From NCBI RefSeq assembly GCF_021917145.1, contig NC_061075.1, forward strand, positions 3,703,038-3,767,037: a DNA stretch of 64,000 bases. Direction: 5' to 3'. Shown piece by piece: positions 22,301 to 35,044 of the stretch. The notes below the pieces were generated by a model. It made no database searches. It was not told where the DNA came from and was given only the letters and a program-made list of their open reading frames with translations. Numbering within the stretch: position 1 is the first letter of the stretch; each line of letters opens with the position of its first letter. This DNA comes from Hypomesus transpacificus. Its lineage: Eukaryota; Chordata; Actinopteri; Osmeriformes; Osmeridae. A program made the translations under genes and the position numbers.

Positions 22301-25245
22301 ACACACACAGATCTCACGCCTCCTCTCTCGCCAGGCACTGTGCGAGATCACCAAGGGGGACATGAAGGCGGCCGACAGTCTGGTGGCGGGCGAGGAGGAC
22401 CTCTACCTGTCTGACGAGGACGAGGACGACAGAATGTCGCTGGCCTCCGACCTGGACTCGGACGACATGGCGGAGGTGGAGGAGAAAGAGAAGGAGCTGG
22501 AGAAGAAGGCTCCCAAGAAGTACGTCTCCGCCTCGGTGCTTGTGACGACAAGCCGCTATACGATTACTCCACCTCTCGTTCCTGTCACGTCAGAGGTTTT
22601 TGGTACCTCGTCACAAACCCAGCGGCTCATGTTTGGGCTTGTGTTTGCAGGGTGTCCTTCTCTATGGGGGAGGAGGAGGAGGAGGAGGAAGGAGAAGGAG
22701 GAGGTGGACTGCTGGTGGAGCTGGAGGGGAAGGAGGAGAAGCAGGACAGAGAGACTAACCTGTGGTTCAGCAAGGTCTGTCACCACACGCACACGCACAG
22801 AACAGTAACATCATTTTGAAAGAAATGGATGAAAATTAGGAAATCCTCGGTGGAAAAATATATATTTGGAGAGAGAGAGTAAACGGCGTATAACTTGGTG
22901 CCGACATGGGAGAAGTTGGTTGTGCTTTAAAAAACACGATAGTAACAAGACACGCACAGCGTCACACCATATTAAAAGGAAGGTGAATACATAAGTGTCC
23001 AATGTTGTTATACAATAATAGAATTAAAACAAAGACCAATCCGTGGCTGGGTGGATAAGCGATCTCCAGCGATTCACGTCGCTGCCGTCTCCTCAGGGGA
23101 TCTTCTCGGAGCTGGACCTGGACGGAGACGCAGAGAGCGAGCTGAAGCAGTCCCAGAAGCTCCACACCCAGGACGTCCCAGGTGAGACTCCGCCCTCATG
23201 GACGGACGCAGGAAGAGAAACCTCCCGCTTCCATGCAGCCCAGACACGCCCGCCTGGAACACGGCACGCTCGTGTCAAGACAGCTGAAATAATTTGATAG
23301 AATCAATTCTGACGTTTCGATCAGAAAGCTCAGATTGTCAATATTTGTTTAAAATATAAATATCATCATAAATTGGATTTCTTTACTCGTGTTCCACACT
23401 TTCCCGCCCCAACCCGCCTCATCCTTTGTTTTTCAGTCGGCAAAGGGAGGAAGAGGAAAGCAGAGAAGGCCCAGCCGGAAGAGGAAGAGGCGGGGCCTTC
23501 ACAGGAAGCGGAGGGGGATAGCGGCAGTGACAGTGACACTGACTCTGACAATGACGATGAGAGGTCAGCTTTCACAACACTACACTTTCTAACACGGGCG
23601 AAAATACAAAACTGTGAAAGGAAAGATCCATTCAAAATGTTATCAACATACCAATACTACTTTCCGGAATGTTCTTTTGAGTGTCAAAGCTTAAGTGTCT
23701 TACGTCAAAGTAAATGTGGCTTTTTCTTCTCCACAGGAAAATTGCCCAGATGAAGGCCGGCAAAGGAGCAGGTGTCTCCCAAGGCAACACAGAAGAGGAA
23801 GATCTACAGGTGGTCCCCGTGGAGAGCACCAGTGAGTACAGGGCACGTTTGGCTTGGGGTGACCGGCGGCCGTTTCGACCAATGAGAGACGACCGCGGAG
23901 TTGTCGCCGCCCATTGAGGTGTACGTGTGTGCTCCTCAGGTAAGCGGGCTAGAATCCTGGACCCAGAAGGCTTGGCCCTGGGGTGTCAGATCGCCACGTC
24001 CAAGAAGAGAGCCAGGGATCTGGTAGACGGCTCCTTTCACAGGTAGAAGAAACCGGTTCACAAACAGTGAACCCCATGTCTTTGTGTTGAAGGCACACGT
24101 TTCCGTCCACTCATGTCTCTGAGACGGTCTTGTTTGTGTATGTCAAACTGACGTGTGTGTGTGTAGGTTCGCCAGCTCTGAGGACCAGTGCGAGGTGCCC
24201 GAGTGGTTCGTGGACGACGAGAACAAACACCGGAAGAAGCCCGTGCCCGTCACCAAGGAGATGGTGGAGGAGTACAAGGAGCGCTGGAAGGAGATCAACG
24301 CCAGGCCCATCAAGAGGGTGGCCGAGGCCAAGGCCAGGAAGAAGAGGAGGGTAAGGAGACAAGGAGGAGGAGGAGGGGGGAACCACACGGGAATGGGAGG
24401 CAGAGGGGGAACTGAGAATCTCCTCTTTTTGTTCCTCCAAAATGGGATCGATTTTTTGGATTTGAGGGAGGAAGTTGAGACTTGGGAGGGAGAGAAAGCG
24501 TGTTTTTTTTCCACGGCACTAACGACAACACGTGTGCCGAGTAACCAAGTCCACGATTTGACCCGTGTTCCAGATGCTGAAGAAGATGGAGCAGGCGAAA
24601 AAGAAGGCAGAGGCTGTGGTCAACACCGTGGACATCTCAGAGAAGGAGAAAATGTCTCAGCTCAAGACGTATGTATGCCTTCTAGCCTCGCCCTCAACCA
24701 CACACACACACACACACAGTCACTGGAGCCACAGCAAAGTGTTAAAAGCCACTAAGAAGTCCCAACCAGCTCTCACGATGTCGTCACAAAACCCCCACAC
24801 CCAGACCTCACGTTCAAAACAACTTACTTCACCTGATGGAGTCAAGCGAACGTCCAGATATCTTTCTCAGGCATAAACTACATTTCCCAAATGCGCCCTC
24901 ATGCCCATAAACGACAAAAAAAAAGCCAATTTTGTTCTCGTCTTTAAACCCCCCCTTGTTTCCTCCCCTCCCAGTATCTACAAGAAGGCGGGCGTGGGCA
25001 AGGAGAAGAGGGAGGTCACCTACGTGGTGTCCAAGAAGGGCGGCGGAGGCAAGCACGTCCGCCGGCCGGCCGGCGTGAAGGGGGTCTTCAAGGTGGTGGA
25101 CAACCGCATGAAGAAAGACATGAGGGGCATGCAGAGGAAAGAGCAGAGGGACAAGGGAGGGAAGAAAGGCGGGAAAGGCCGAGGTGGCAAGGGAGGCCGG
25201 GGAGGAGGGATGAAGGGAGGGAAGGGACGTGGACCAAGGAAGTAG
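19337..25245 (+). CDS. ftsj3: FtsJ RNA 2'-O-methyltransferase 3 (Spb1-like pre-rRNA methyltransferase)
   Basis: Twenty-one exons in continuous phase give 855 residues (human is about 847): 19337-19403, 19539-19644, 19792-19838, 20002-20081, 20285-20384, 20601-20795, 20927-21042, 21163-21267, 21383-21483, 21594-21689, 21797-21946, 22115-22250, 22335-22519, 22651-22774, 23097-23181, 23437-23563, 23737-23831, 23940-24042, 24167-24350, 24574-24668 and 24975-25245. The N-terminal FtsJ/RrmJ domain has the SAM motif DLCAAPGGW (50-58) and the K-D-K-E tetrad at about Lys31, Asp117 (VLNDGAP), Lys157 (FVTKVFR) and Glu192. A middle DUF3381-like region, acidic Glu/Asp stretches and the Spb1 C-terminal domain ([14 protein letters not shown], then [17 protein letters not shown]) follow, with a Lys/Gly/Arg-rich nucleolar tail. 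The family methylates 2'-O-ribose in pre-rRNA during 60S maturation in the nucleolus. Confidence 0.96.
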
Positions 25246-25358
25246 ATTGGATTCATGTTTTTTTTGTGCTTTTTGTTCCTTGATTTGACTGACTTTGTGG
25301 TAAATAGTCCCTGAAAAGACAGACTTTTTGGTCAGCTACGGTCCTACAGGCGTGAGGG

Positions 25359-25364
25359 AATAAA
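25359..25364 (+). terminator. ftsj3: ftsj3 polyadenylation signal
   Basis: AATAAA lies 114 bases after the ftsj3 TAG, followed within about 30 bases by T/GT-rich sequence (gggtttcttctcgttgaattgtgttg) typical of a downstream element. Confidence 0.7.
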
Positions 25365-25380
25365 CATCCAGATCCTGGGT

Positions 25381-27741
25381 TTCTTCTCGTTGAATTGTGT
25401 TGACTGCTCTAACAAACTGAAAGCCCCCTTGTGGGAAACGGTACTTGTATCAGTATCAATGAACACATGAATACGTTTTTGCCATGTCAATCCCGTTCCC
25501 TTATTTTAGTCTTGGGTAAAGCTGGGTCAAAATCATACATGAATGAGTGATCTAATGTCATCAGGGATGTCATTTCATATGTCTGTCAATACATATACGT
25601 GCTTGTGCTTTTCAGTTTTTCTAATTCATCTTGTAAATACTGATTTCACATTGATAATAAATAAGTCAGTTTACTGAATTTTTAACTTAGTACGTCTCTT
25701 TTTTCCCCACTTTATAGTAAAAATGTATTTTCAGCATCTGCAGTTTTCAAATAGTTAAGGTTTTGTTGGGGCCTTGGTGGTTCACTGGTAAAGTATGTGT
25801 ACCATGCAAGGCCTTACTGTTGGGTCTGGGGTTCAAATCCCATTTGGAAGTCTTCACTGATCTGCCCCAAACAAGACAAATGTATTTAAACAAACTCACT
25901 TTGACTTAAAAAAATGTCTCTTCAGCATCGTCTTTGTGACAGAAGGGAAGCATGGGCCATGTGTTTTGGGCCATGCAAATGCTTTGTCAGCGTGGTCAGG
26001 TTTTACCCAGTTCAAATCCAGCTACGGATTCGAGTTCAGGTGAAAACGGATGAGTCCACATCCAGGATGTGGATGAGGAGTGATGACTGGTATGGCCATA
26101 GACATAAAGGTATGGGCTCTGTCCAACAGCCACCAAACGCCCCGGCCTAGGCAGGGCCCAGGCAGGGCGGGGGCAGCATGTGGAGGTGGGCTGTGCGCTC
26201 CACCCCACAGAGTCGCATGATCCCAAGCGCTGCCAGGGCTGACCGGTCACTTTCGGGCGATGGAGGAAGGATGAGGAAGGCGCGAGGACGACTTTTAAAA
26301 AAAGGATGAGAGGGACAACGGGAGAAGGGTGCGCCGAATCCGAGAAGGCCGGCTGGGCCAAAGGGAAACTAGAAGCGAGGGAAGAGTGGAGGGAGAGTGG
26401 CGTGGGGGTGATGGTCAGTGAGAGAGAGAGAGAGAGGGAGAGATGGAGAACAAGGGACTACGAGAAAGACAGTGAGAGAGGGATTACCATCGTTCGCACG
26501 TTGCGCTCGATCTTTCTCCTCCATTGTAAGGGACACAATGAGCGCCGCGAGTAGAGGGCTTAAAAAGGATAGACACACAGACTGTGAGCAACACTGGAGA
26601 GAGACAGACGTCCACAGAGGTATTGGAAAAACGTTCCTTTTTTTGACAAGCATACCAATGGACTATATACAAAACATCACCTAGGACATCATCCAAGATA
26701 AGGAGTTGGGGTTTGGAGATGAATTGCAAATTGTTATTTATTTATTACCTGGGTTGTAAATATTTGATCCGTATTTGTAAAAGAAAAAGAAAAAAGACAA
26801 AGGTAGTTAGTTGTTTTTTTGAGTATTTCCTGTAACTGACACTGTGGTGTCTTCAAATCTTCAAATTGAGGTTGACATGCCGACGGACTACAAAAAAACG
26901 GCGCAGGAACTGGAGTTTCTAAATTCCCCATGGGACTTCCTTCATATCAAAGATTTCTTTGACCAAAGTATTGTTTGAGTAAAAGTCCTTTAGGAGCAGG
27001 TTAAAGGGGCACACATTTGCATGAGTATTAGGGTAATTGCAAAGAGGAAACCTTATTGTAGTATTGGAAGGTAAACTCAAATTGACTGGATAACAGTAGG
27101 TCAAGCACATTGCTGTGTTCATAGAGCAACATGCTGACTTATCTTTGGGATATGCAATTCATCAGTAGATGAGTTGTTTTGTGCCAGGGTGGAATTAGAC
27201 CCAAACAATGGCTTGAAATGCCTGCTCAGCGCTTCCATTGTCATGGACTCAGTTTAGGTCAAGTGCTTTGTTTGGGTTCGGGAAATTGGACAGTTTTTTA
27301 CCTCAGTTCATGTTGAACAAATTGCTTTGTAATTCTAAGTGGGTAAAACACAAGATGCAAAAGTGCTACGGAAAAAACTTTATTGACTGCATATAGCGCA
27401 CTGGATTTGAATATCCTGAAGACTGTTGCGACTAAACATTAGATTGAACTGACCATAGTGTGTGGGTGGGAGCCAGGCTCCAGTGAAACGGTGGTATTTA
27501 TATTTAGGTGTCCAAGTTGTGTTTTTAGAGTCAATCCCCTGTTCCAAGGTAGTAGATATATTTGCTATCATGTGGTTTATTAGTTTCTTGGCTTTAGGGG
27601 AATACATTTCTACAGAATAAGCTGACCTTAGTTTTCCTGGGAGGACAGTTCACATTCATGGTAATTTTGATCCAGGAGACAGAATCAAGACTAAACGTGA
27701 ACAGTGTCTCTTTCTCATGTATCTCTCTCTCTCTCCCCCAG
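25381..27741. other. ftsj3-lim2 intergenic region; no gene recognised
   Basis: No convincing coding exon on either strand. It contains a tRNA-like A/B-box stretch near 25.77 kb, a (GA)n run at about 26417-26434 and AT-rich sequence. Because the lim2 start exon opens with a ctctccccccag-type acceptor at 27741, a non-coding lim2 first exon and promoter should lie somewhere here. I could not place it. Confidence 0.5.
25765..25850 (+). repeat. tRNA-like / SINE head fragment
   Basis: The stretch ggtggttcactggtaaagt followed 40 bases later by ggggttcaaatccca resembles the A and B boxes of an RNA polymerase III tRNA promoter at tRNA-like spacing. I could not fold a full cloverleaf, so this is more likely a decayed tRNA-derived SINE than a functional tRNA. 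Confidence 0.35.
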
Positions 27742-27786
27742 CTGTGGTGCATTTAGGAGGACTGCGCTATCCCAGGATTCTCCTTG

Positions 27787-28568
27787 ATGTTGTACACTTT
27801 AGCAGGAGGCGGCACCCTCTGCGGGGTGGCCGCCCTTGTGCTTCTCATCGTCTCCACGGCGACTGACTTCTGGATGCAGTACCGCTACTCCGGCAGCTCA
27901 GCCAACCAGGGCCTCTGGAGGTTTTGCATAAATCACAAGTGCCACGCCCACACCGTCACCGTGGGTGAGTGAAATGTCGCGCCGTCAGCTGGAATTTGGG
28001 AATTCACATAGCTTTCTTCTTGTACAAAAGACACGAGACACGGAAAGAGATCCAGCGACATATTTGGCCTTTTGAACTCATTGTGACTAAGAAACCTTTA
28101 GAAGGGAACGTACCCTATTTTTCTCCGCTCAAAATATCCAAACGCGTGTATGCGAGGAAGGAGGTAGGCAGTTGGCTTACTTGAAAGGTCCCGGCCAACC
28201 CTAGGCAGGCTCAGAGGAAGGCCAGCCAGGGGAGGAGGAGGGTGTCCTAACCTTGTTCCCTTCACGCCTGCACAGCCTTCTGGGATGCCACGCGGGCCTT
28301 CATGCTGCTGGCTGTGCTGAGCTGCTTCGCCGGCGTGGTCCTGGGGCTGAGCGCCTTCGCCAACGGCACCAACAGCAGGAGGGTACGGACCGGGGGCATC
28401 GCGTTGCTCCTGTCAGGTAACGCGCCCACAGCATTGATAAATAGGACCTTTTGTTCGATGGAAACGCGAGTTCCACAGTTTAGGAGCAATGCATGAAAAG
28501 GCCCTCTCGATTTGAGGCTGACACAGAAAGATGAGTGAAGAGAACGCCGACAGATGACGGAGAAACAG

Positions 28569-28609
<41 letters not shown>

Positions 28610-29221
28610 CTGATGTGCCACCGATGCCTTGGGAACATTGCATGGTTGTAACTCACGTGAACGGTTAGAACCCGGTGATCTAGCGACCAGACTGTCACGT
28701 GTGGTTTGTCCCCGTCCAGGTTTCCTCGCCCTGCTGGCCCTGTCAGTCTACACTGGGGTGACGGTCACCTTCTTTGGCAAGCGCTTCCTCGACTGGCGTT
28801 TCTCCTGGTCCTACATCCTGGGCTGGGTAGCCATCCTTTTCTCCTTTGCTGCAGGTGAAACAACTCTCCTCCGACTTTCACCCCCTGGCCTTTAGGATTA
28901 GAGGTTGGAGTCAACCAGTGTTTTGTATTCAGAGTACAAACCCGAATCCCATTGGTCATATCCCTTATGGATCTGACGTGACTGTGATTGGCCAGAGAAC
29001 CAGGGTTTGGTGTCGTCGTCCCCTCCCCCCTCCCCTAATTAGGTTGGAGGATGCAGTCACCAGTTCAACACTCTGCTCTTTCACGGTCTCTCCGATCCGA
29101 GACCACCATCCTGACGGCTCAGTCCATTTCTCCTTCCTGCGTCTCTCTAGGTATGTTCCAGCTCTGTGCCTACCAGAAGACCGTTGCAGAACCAGCCCCT
29201 CCCAACATCCCCGACAGCTAA
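27787..29221 (+). CDS. lim2: Lens fibre membrane intrinsic protein MP20 (LIM2 family)
   Basis: Four coding exons, 27787-27964, 28276-28416, 28720-28854 and 29151-29221, join in phase to 174 residues (human LIM2 is 173). The PMP22/claudin four-helix plan is clear: TM1 after MLYTLAGGG, a first extracellular loop with the GLW..C....C signature (GLWRFCINHKC), TM2 in AFMLLAVLSCFAGVV, TM3 through YTGVTV, and TM4 in WSYILGWVAILFSFAAG, ending in QLCAYQ. DATDHWMQYR-like wording (TDFWMQYRYSG) and DWRFSWSYILGWVA are specific to LIM2. In mammals the protein is lens fibre-specific and acts in cell junction formation; mutations cause cataract. Fish carry several lim2 paralogues, so the exact one is not assigned. 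The ATG at 27787 matches the family start. A short 5'UTR (27742-27786) follows the upstream acceptor. Confidence 0.92.
28571..28608. repeat. (GT)n microsatellite
   Basis: About 19 GT units in lim2 intron 2. Confidence 0.9.
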
Positions 29222-29359
29222 GATGGAGACGTCTACCTACACAGAACCACCACAGCTACTCACCCGGAGCCTGATGTCCCCACTGGCTACCCTCGTACTA
29301 GGACCAGGACATAGGAACTGGTTCCAAGACCACAGGGTCCTGGAGAATGTGCTGAATAG

Positions 29360-29365
29360 AATAAA
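29360..29365 (+). terminator. lim2: lim2 polyadenylation signal
   Basis: AATAAA lies 139 bases after the lim2 TAA and is followed by GT-rich sequence (ggtcgtcttggagttgtgcttggtttcg). Confidence 0.65.
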
Positions 29366-29756
29366 ATGGTCGTCTTGGAGTTGTGCTTGGTTTCGCTTGC
29401 TTAAAATGGATGTATAACTTGCAGTGTATTTGAAAGATTTTTTCCATGCACTACATATAATTGCCTCCAGGTGGCGGTCTTGTATCACAGACATGTTTCA
29501 TAAAGACAACTGGCCACTGCTGTGACACTGGCTAATAATACACATTAGAGTACAGTTGAGTCCAACAAACTTCAACTCAGTCGACACGTTGCTTGGCCTT
29601 GACCTATGGCTTGCAATATATAATCTATTACCTGAACTAAGGAACTGCTTACAAAAGGTTTTTGTTTTCAATGTTTAACCATTTAAAATCGCAACCGTCC
29701 TCCAGCTCAAAATGCAAACAAACAAACAATACATTATGTACTTTTGCAACAATTGA

Positions 29757-31190
29757 TTTATTTTTCCAACAATTCCAAAGCAGTTCTCACAGAGACTACT
29801 TGGAATGACACACAATGCAAATAAATAAAACGACCATATTACAATTAAGGGCATTACGATTGATACAAAAATTATTTACAACGGCGGAATAGTGCAAAAC
29901 CACAAATACTGCGTTCTTCATTGAGAATCTTGCATTGCGCCCGTTATTCGATGTAGGGTTTCAGTTGTTGCTGCCCCCTGGTGGAGAGATGAGGTCTGAC
30001 CGTACGGCTGTATGGCATACGTCTAAATGTTTTAGCTCAACATTAGAACACAATTTCCCCAAACACCACACAAGATGGGACAGTCATCTAGTCAAAAACT
30101 AGGAGAGTGTATCCTAGACTTGAGAAAAGTTGAAACTAGACAGATGTGGCATAAAGTTAGGACAAAAAGAAAAAAAAAAGGTTGCCGAAAGGACATGGCA
30201 AGTGTTCTACAACACTGAACAGTGATGACATTCACACACTGACTGAATGCGAACCCACTGAACTGATCCTCAATGACAAATGGAGAGCTCGATTATTGGA
30301 AAATTCCTCGTGTCAGACGAGACTAACGGGAGATTTGAAAACAAAGCAAAAGGGCCTAATCGAAACCATGGCAGGTTGCCCCTGCCAACCCCTGAGAGAA
30401 ATTAAAAAGATCTTTAGCACCATCGAGACACTAGCAGAACACAACATCTGATTCCCCCCCCTGCCCCCCCTCCCCCATCAATCGTGATGTCTTTGGATTC
30501 AAAGTACATTTACAACATTATTAAAGTGCGCTTGCTCGCCTCACTTCGGTTTTCCTCTTTTACAAACTCTGTTTTAAAAAGACAACATCCAAACATCAGT
30601 GTCAGTCAGTGTAAAAATAAAAAAAAATATCCAGACATGCATAATTATTGTTGCACTTTGAAATCTTTTTTTCGGACCACCATTTTGTTGCTGCAGTAAC
30701 AACATTGCTTGATAGGTAGAAGCATTATCGACAGGTCGTTTCTCTCGCGATGACTTATAGGAGAGTGCATATGTAAATCAATCAAGTATCAGCTTGGTTT
30801 TTGACATGCTAGCAGTACATACAGTACTACAGAAATACATACAGTACTGGTGCTACTAAACCTGAAATGTTTAGGAACTTTTTTTTTTTTTTTCTCGCTT
30901 CAACACAACCATTTCTGTTCCTCGTATAAAGTACAGGAGTCATTAATGCATATCCGTCTAAAATGGGATCAAAACTATTTCGACGGCCCAAAGTAGAAAA
31001 AGGGAATCCACGCTTAGAGAAATGTGCATCGTACTTGTCTTCATGTCGTTCATTGACGATGCGGACATCCCAGTGACACGGGAGGGAGAAAATGGCCGCA
31101 GAGCATTGATATCATTAAATGGGTTTTAAGTCATGCGAATGCCAGGGTCGGCTAGAAACACTGTCCTAGATGGCTGAGGGTTATTTAGGA

Positions 31191-31224
<34 letters not shown>

Positions 31225-31230
31225 CGAGAG

Positions 31231-31275
<45 letters not shown>

Positions 31276-32021
31276 AAGAGGCCTCTCATGTGAGGAGCTC
31301 AATGTGGCGATAAAAGTTCTCATGTCAACCCAGAGCTGATGGTCACAGAGCCTTATTGAGGAGCAGTGGGAGGATTTCGAGTACGGCGAGGTCACCGCGC
31401 AAACAACATGCACTCGGTGCACTGATGTGGCACCACTGATGTTCAAGTGTCCAAGTGGAGGAGGCCAACATTTGACAAGGGTTTGTCTGCACAGACGGCA
31501 CGCCCCAAAACAGGCAACAGGTAGGAGGGAAGATGGATTAGCACAACAGACTTTTCCAGTAACCAAACAAGCTACCGAAGAGATTCAAGAAAACGAAACA
31601 AACCGCACCCCCCCCCCCCCCCCCCCCCCCCCCCCAAAAGCACATTGAATTGGCTACAGCGCTGATCATCTCCGGATAGTTCATGGTCGACCCAGGTGGC
31701 TTTGGTTTGAATCACAGGATCGCCCCGCAGCCTGGCGGGGGCGTCCGTGTGTGTTGGTTTGGCTCCGTCTAACAATTGTGGCAGGCCGGCTGCCCTCTGA
31801 AAGTATAGCCCTTCGTGTTAACCCACTTCTCCCTGGAGTGCTCCTGTAGGGGGGCATTCTGGGGGTACAAGCCTGATAGGTCGAGAGAGTTTTGCTCGCC
31901 GGGTTCTTCTCGTCGTCTCGGCAGATCTCATTGGCTAGATCTTGTAGTTGGCACCGTCCCTATTGAGGCCTCCGATCACGAGTCGACCCATCTCTCCTTT
32001 GGCCAGTGAGGTTATGCGTCT
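29757..32021 (-). other. Probable 3'UTR of the gramd2a-like gene
   Basis: AT-rich non-coding stretch downstream (minus strand) of the GRAM-domain stop codon. A minus-strand AATAAA lies at 29757-29762, about 390 bases from the lim2 polyadenylation signal on the other strand. The interval includes a 28-C run (31608-31635) and an 80-base (GA)n tract. That it is one continuous 3'UTR is inference. Confidence 0.4.
31187..31272. repeat. (GA)n microsatellite
   Basis: Almost uninterrupted GA dinucleotide run with a few gagagcgagagagcg interruptions. It probably lies in the 3'UTR of the minus-strand GRAM-domain gene. Confidence 0.9.
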
Positions 32022-35003
32022 TTATCTGAGAGAAGAATAGGGGGAAGAAAGAGGAACATCAAAAACTGGCACACCAGACAAAAACACAAAAGAATCAGCA
32101 CTGCTGCTCACGTTACAGAAATCTGATAGAGCAAGACGGATTTAAACAATGGACGCTGTGACACGGGGTTTTTTTGCTCTTGGATTTCCGCTAAACGATG
32201 ATGTTTTCGGGCGAGTGTGTGTGTATATATAAGAGAGTATGTGTCCTACCCAGCCTGTAGTGAGAATTCGGGCAGCGCTCCGAGAGAGGTGAGCTGTTCT
32301 TCCAGAGCCACGATGCGTAGGCCGATGTACCCCGAGGACAACAGGAGCAGGACGACCCTGAAAGACACGAAAACACACCCGGCTCTTAGCGTCTGGTCAC
32401 GCGCTCCCACGACACACACCTCAGGCTGTTCTCGTTCAAAGTGAGGGGTAGCCAAGGGGCACATTCCTCCGCACCTAATTTGACTAGAGGGTTCTTGAGG
32501 AACTGGATCCAGCGCGGGAGGGCTAGTGGCGTTTTTCACAACCTGACACATCCCGTTCGCAAAGACGCCGAGTCGAGCATAACCACATGTGCAGCCTTGT
32601 GAGGACCCGACCGATAACACGGGGCCTCGTGGATACAGGCCTCCAGTCATAAAAGAGTCTAGTAAAGGATTTGAGAGGGATTATGGGGGGGGGGGGTGAC
32701 CAAGGGTCTAGCTTAGTGGTTAGAGCATTTGACTGAAGTTGTTGCAGGTTCAAATCCCTCAATGCTGTACGTGGCTTTGGATAAAAGTGTCTGTCTAAAG
32801 GAATACGCAACAGTATCCAATCACAGGGGGCGTCGTATGACATCACGAGGTCAGGTGACCAGGGTGAAGGGCACGGGACTTACAGTATTAGGTAGATGGA
32901 GAGGAGCGTGTTGAGGCTGCTGGACTCTCTCTGGATGAGGAAGGAGCGGGCCCTCTCTGGCACGCTCCACACCCACGAGCAACCTGGCGGAGGACACCAC
33001 CACGGGTTAGGCACGCCATACCACCCCCATACACACACACACTAGGTCAGGGGGTGTTCCACCCTGGTCCTCAGGGGCCACTGTCCGGCATGTTCTAGGC
33101 GGCTCCCTGCTCCAGCACACCCGATTCAAATGCACGGGCCGTTATCGAGCTCTGCGGACGCCTGATAACGACTCCTCATTTGAATCAGGTGTGCGGGATC
33201 AGGGCCAGTGGACCAGGGTTGAACACCCCTGCACCAGGTCTATGAAACAGTCATAGGATGTCAATACCGTACTGTATTTAAAAAGGCCTGGAGAGATTTG
33301 GGTTTTTTGCCTCGAGCTGTAAGCCATTGCATTCCTGGCTAACATTCAAATATCTTGATCTGTGCGTGTCCCCGGGGTTCACGCGCGAGTGTTTACCTGA
33401 GAGCTCCTCCGACGAGCTGTCGATAAGCGGTGTGTGCGTGCTCCTGTAAGAGCCACTGTTCCCGCTGGGTTCTGGGTCTGGAGGGAGGGGGGAGAGAGAG
33501 AGAGAGAGAGAGAGAGCAAACATCAGCCACCACCATTCCTCACTTTACCTTGAACTCTTGCCTACGTCGGTTACGAGCCGAATGGCAGATAACGCGCCTT
33601 CATGGCCAATGACAGCAGTAAAACCATAAAAACCAGTCTGCAAATATATGCTGACGAGCTGGACGCTGCTACTGCGTATGACCTGACGGAAGAGCGATTC
33701 TAACGAAACGACACTCGCCATCAAATGGCTAATCCAGGCCAGAGGGTGATTGGGTTCGTCAGCCCTTACCTGCGTATGGTCGGGGCGGAGGGGAGGGGTC
33801 AGGGAGGACGCGGGGGTCAGAGCCGTCCAACGGCTCGAAGCCGTCTAGACTAGACTGGCTGGAGTTCTGGGGGAGGGGGGGGGGGGGGAAGAGAAAGGGA
33901 CACAGTTAAAACAATCAACCATCACAAAATCGACACGAAATGACGCTTCAACGTCCGAATCTGCCAATCCTGTAAGGAGCAGCTTACCACCAATTTGACT
34001 CGATCGAAGCTATGTTCTGCCGAGGAGAAGTGCGGACTGCCGTTGGGGCTTCCATCCTACAGGAGAAGCAGAGACCAGACTTCCATTTACACCCGCTGCT
34101 TGTACACACACACACAACTCCACACAATTTGTTCTAAAACGAGAGTACTGCAATCAAACTCGGTTGCATAATACGACAGCATACTCAAACAGAAGTGCCT
34201 GTTGCAACAGGAAATATGGCTGGTGGCAGTGGCGAAAATCTGCAATCAATTTTGGGGGGGGACAATTGTATGACATTTTTTTCAAGAGCAATTCCTGAGG
34301 GGGACACCAAAATTACTGCTGTAACACATAGCCTACATTGTAATATATGTTAAATGTATATTATTAATATAGAAATTTCCTTATGTTTGCAGTAATTTAT
34401 TGGGGGGGAATCATATTTTTCCCAGGATGGGGGGGGGGTTGTGTCCCCCCTGTCTGGTGGGAAGTTCCAAGAACTGTCTAGACTATCCAGGCCTTGGCTA
34501 AAGTAACGACACCCACCTCCAGCTGAGGACACACGGAGCGCAGGAGCTGGTAGCACCCTTCCCGGTTCCGCAGGGACACAAACAGATGCTGCGACACGGG
34601 GAGACACTTTAGATGGTTGACAGCAGGAAGACAACTTTATCTAATACCACTTCTCAGTTGGGGGGGGGGGGGTGACCAAGGGTTTAGTTGGTCTTAGTTA
34701 GCTTAGTGGTTAGCAAGCAGGGGGGGGGGGGGGCTGTACAGGAATGACTGAGCTTGTTCAGTGGAAATGCAGGGACGGGAGGGCTGAGATGTTACGTAAC
34801 CCCTCAGCTGTCGAGGACAGGATGGTGATGGTGGTATGCTGGTCTTATCGTGTTACGGTGTGTGTGTGTGTGTGTGAGGGGGGAATGTTCTGGACTACTG
34901 ACCTTGTCCCCCAGGGTGGTGCGGATGGACAGAGCGTTGGGCACCAGCAGGGCCATGTTCTGCTTCTTCAGGATGTGGATGCTGTTCACTGGGATCACCA
35001 ACT

Positions 35004-35044
<41 letters not shown>

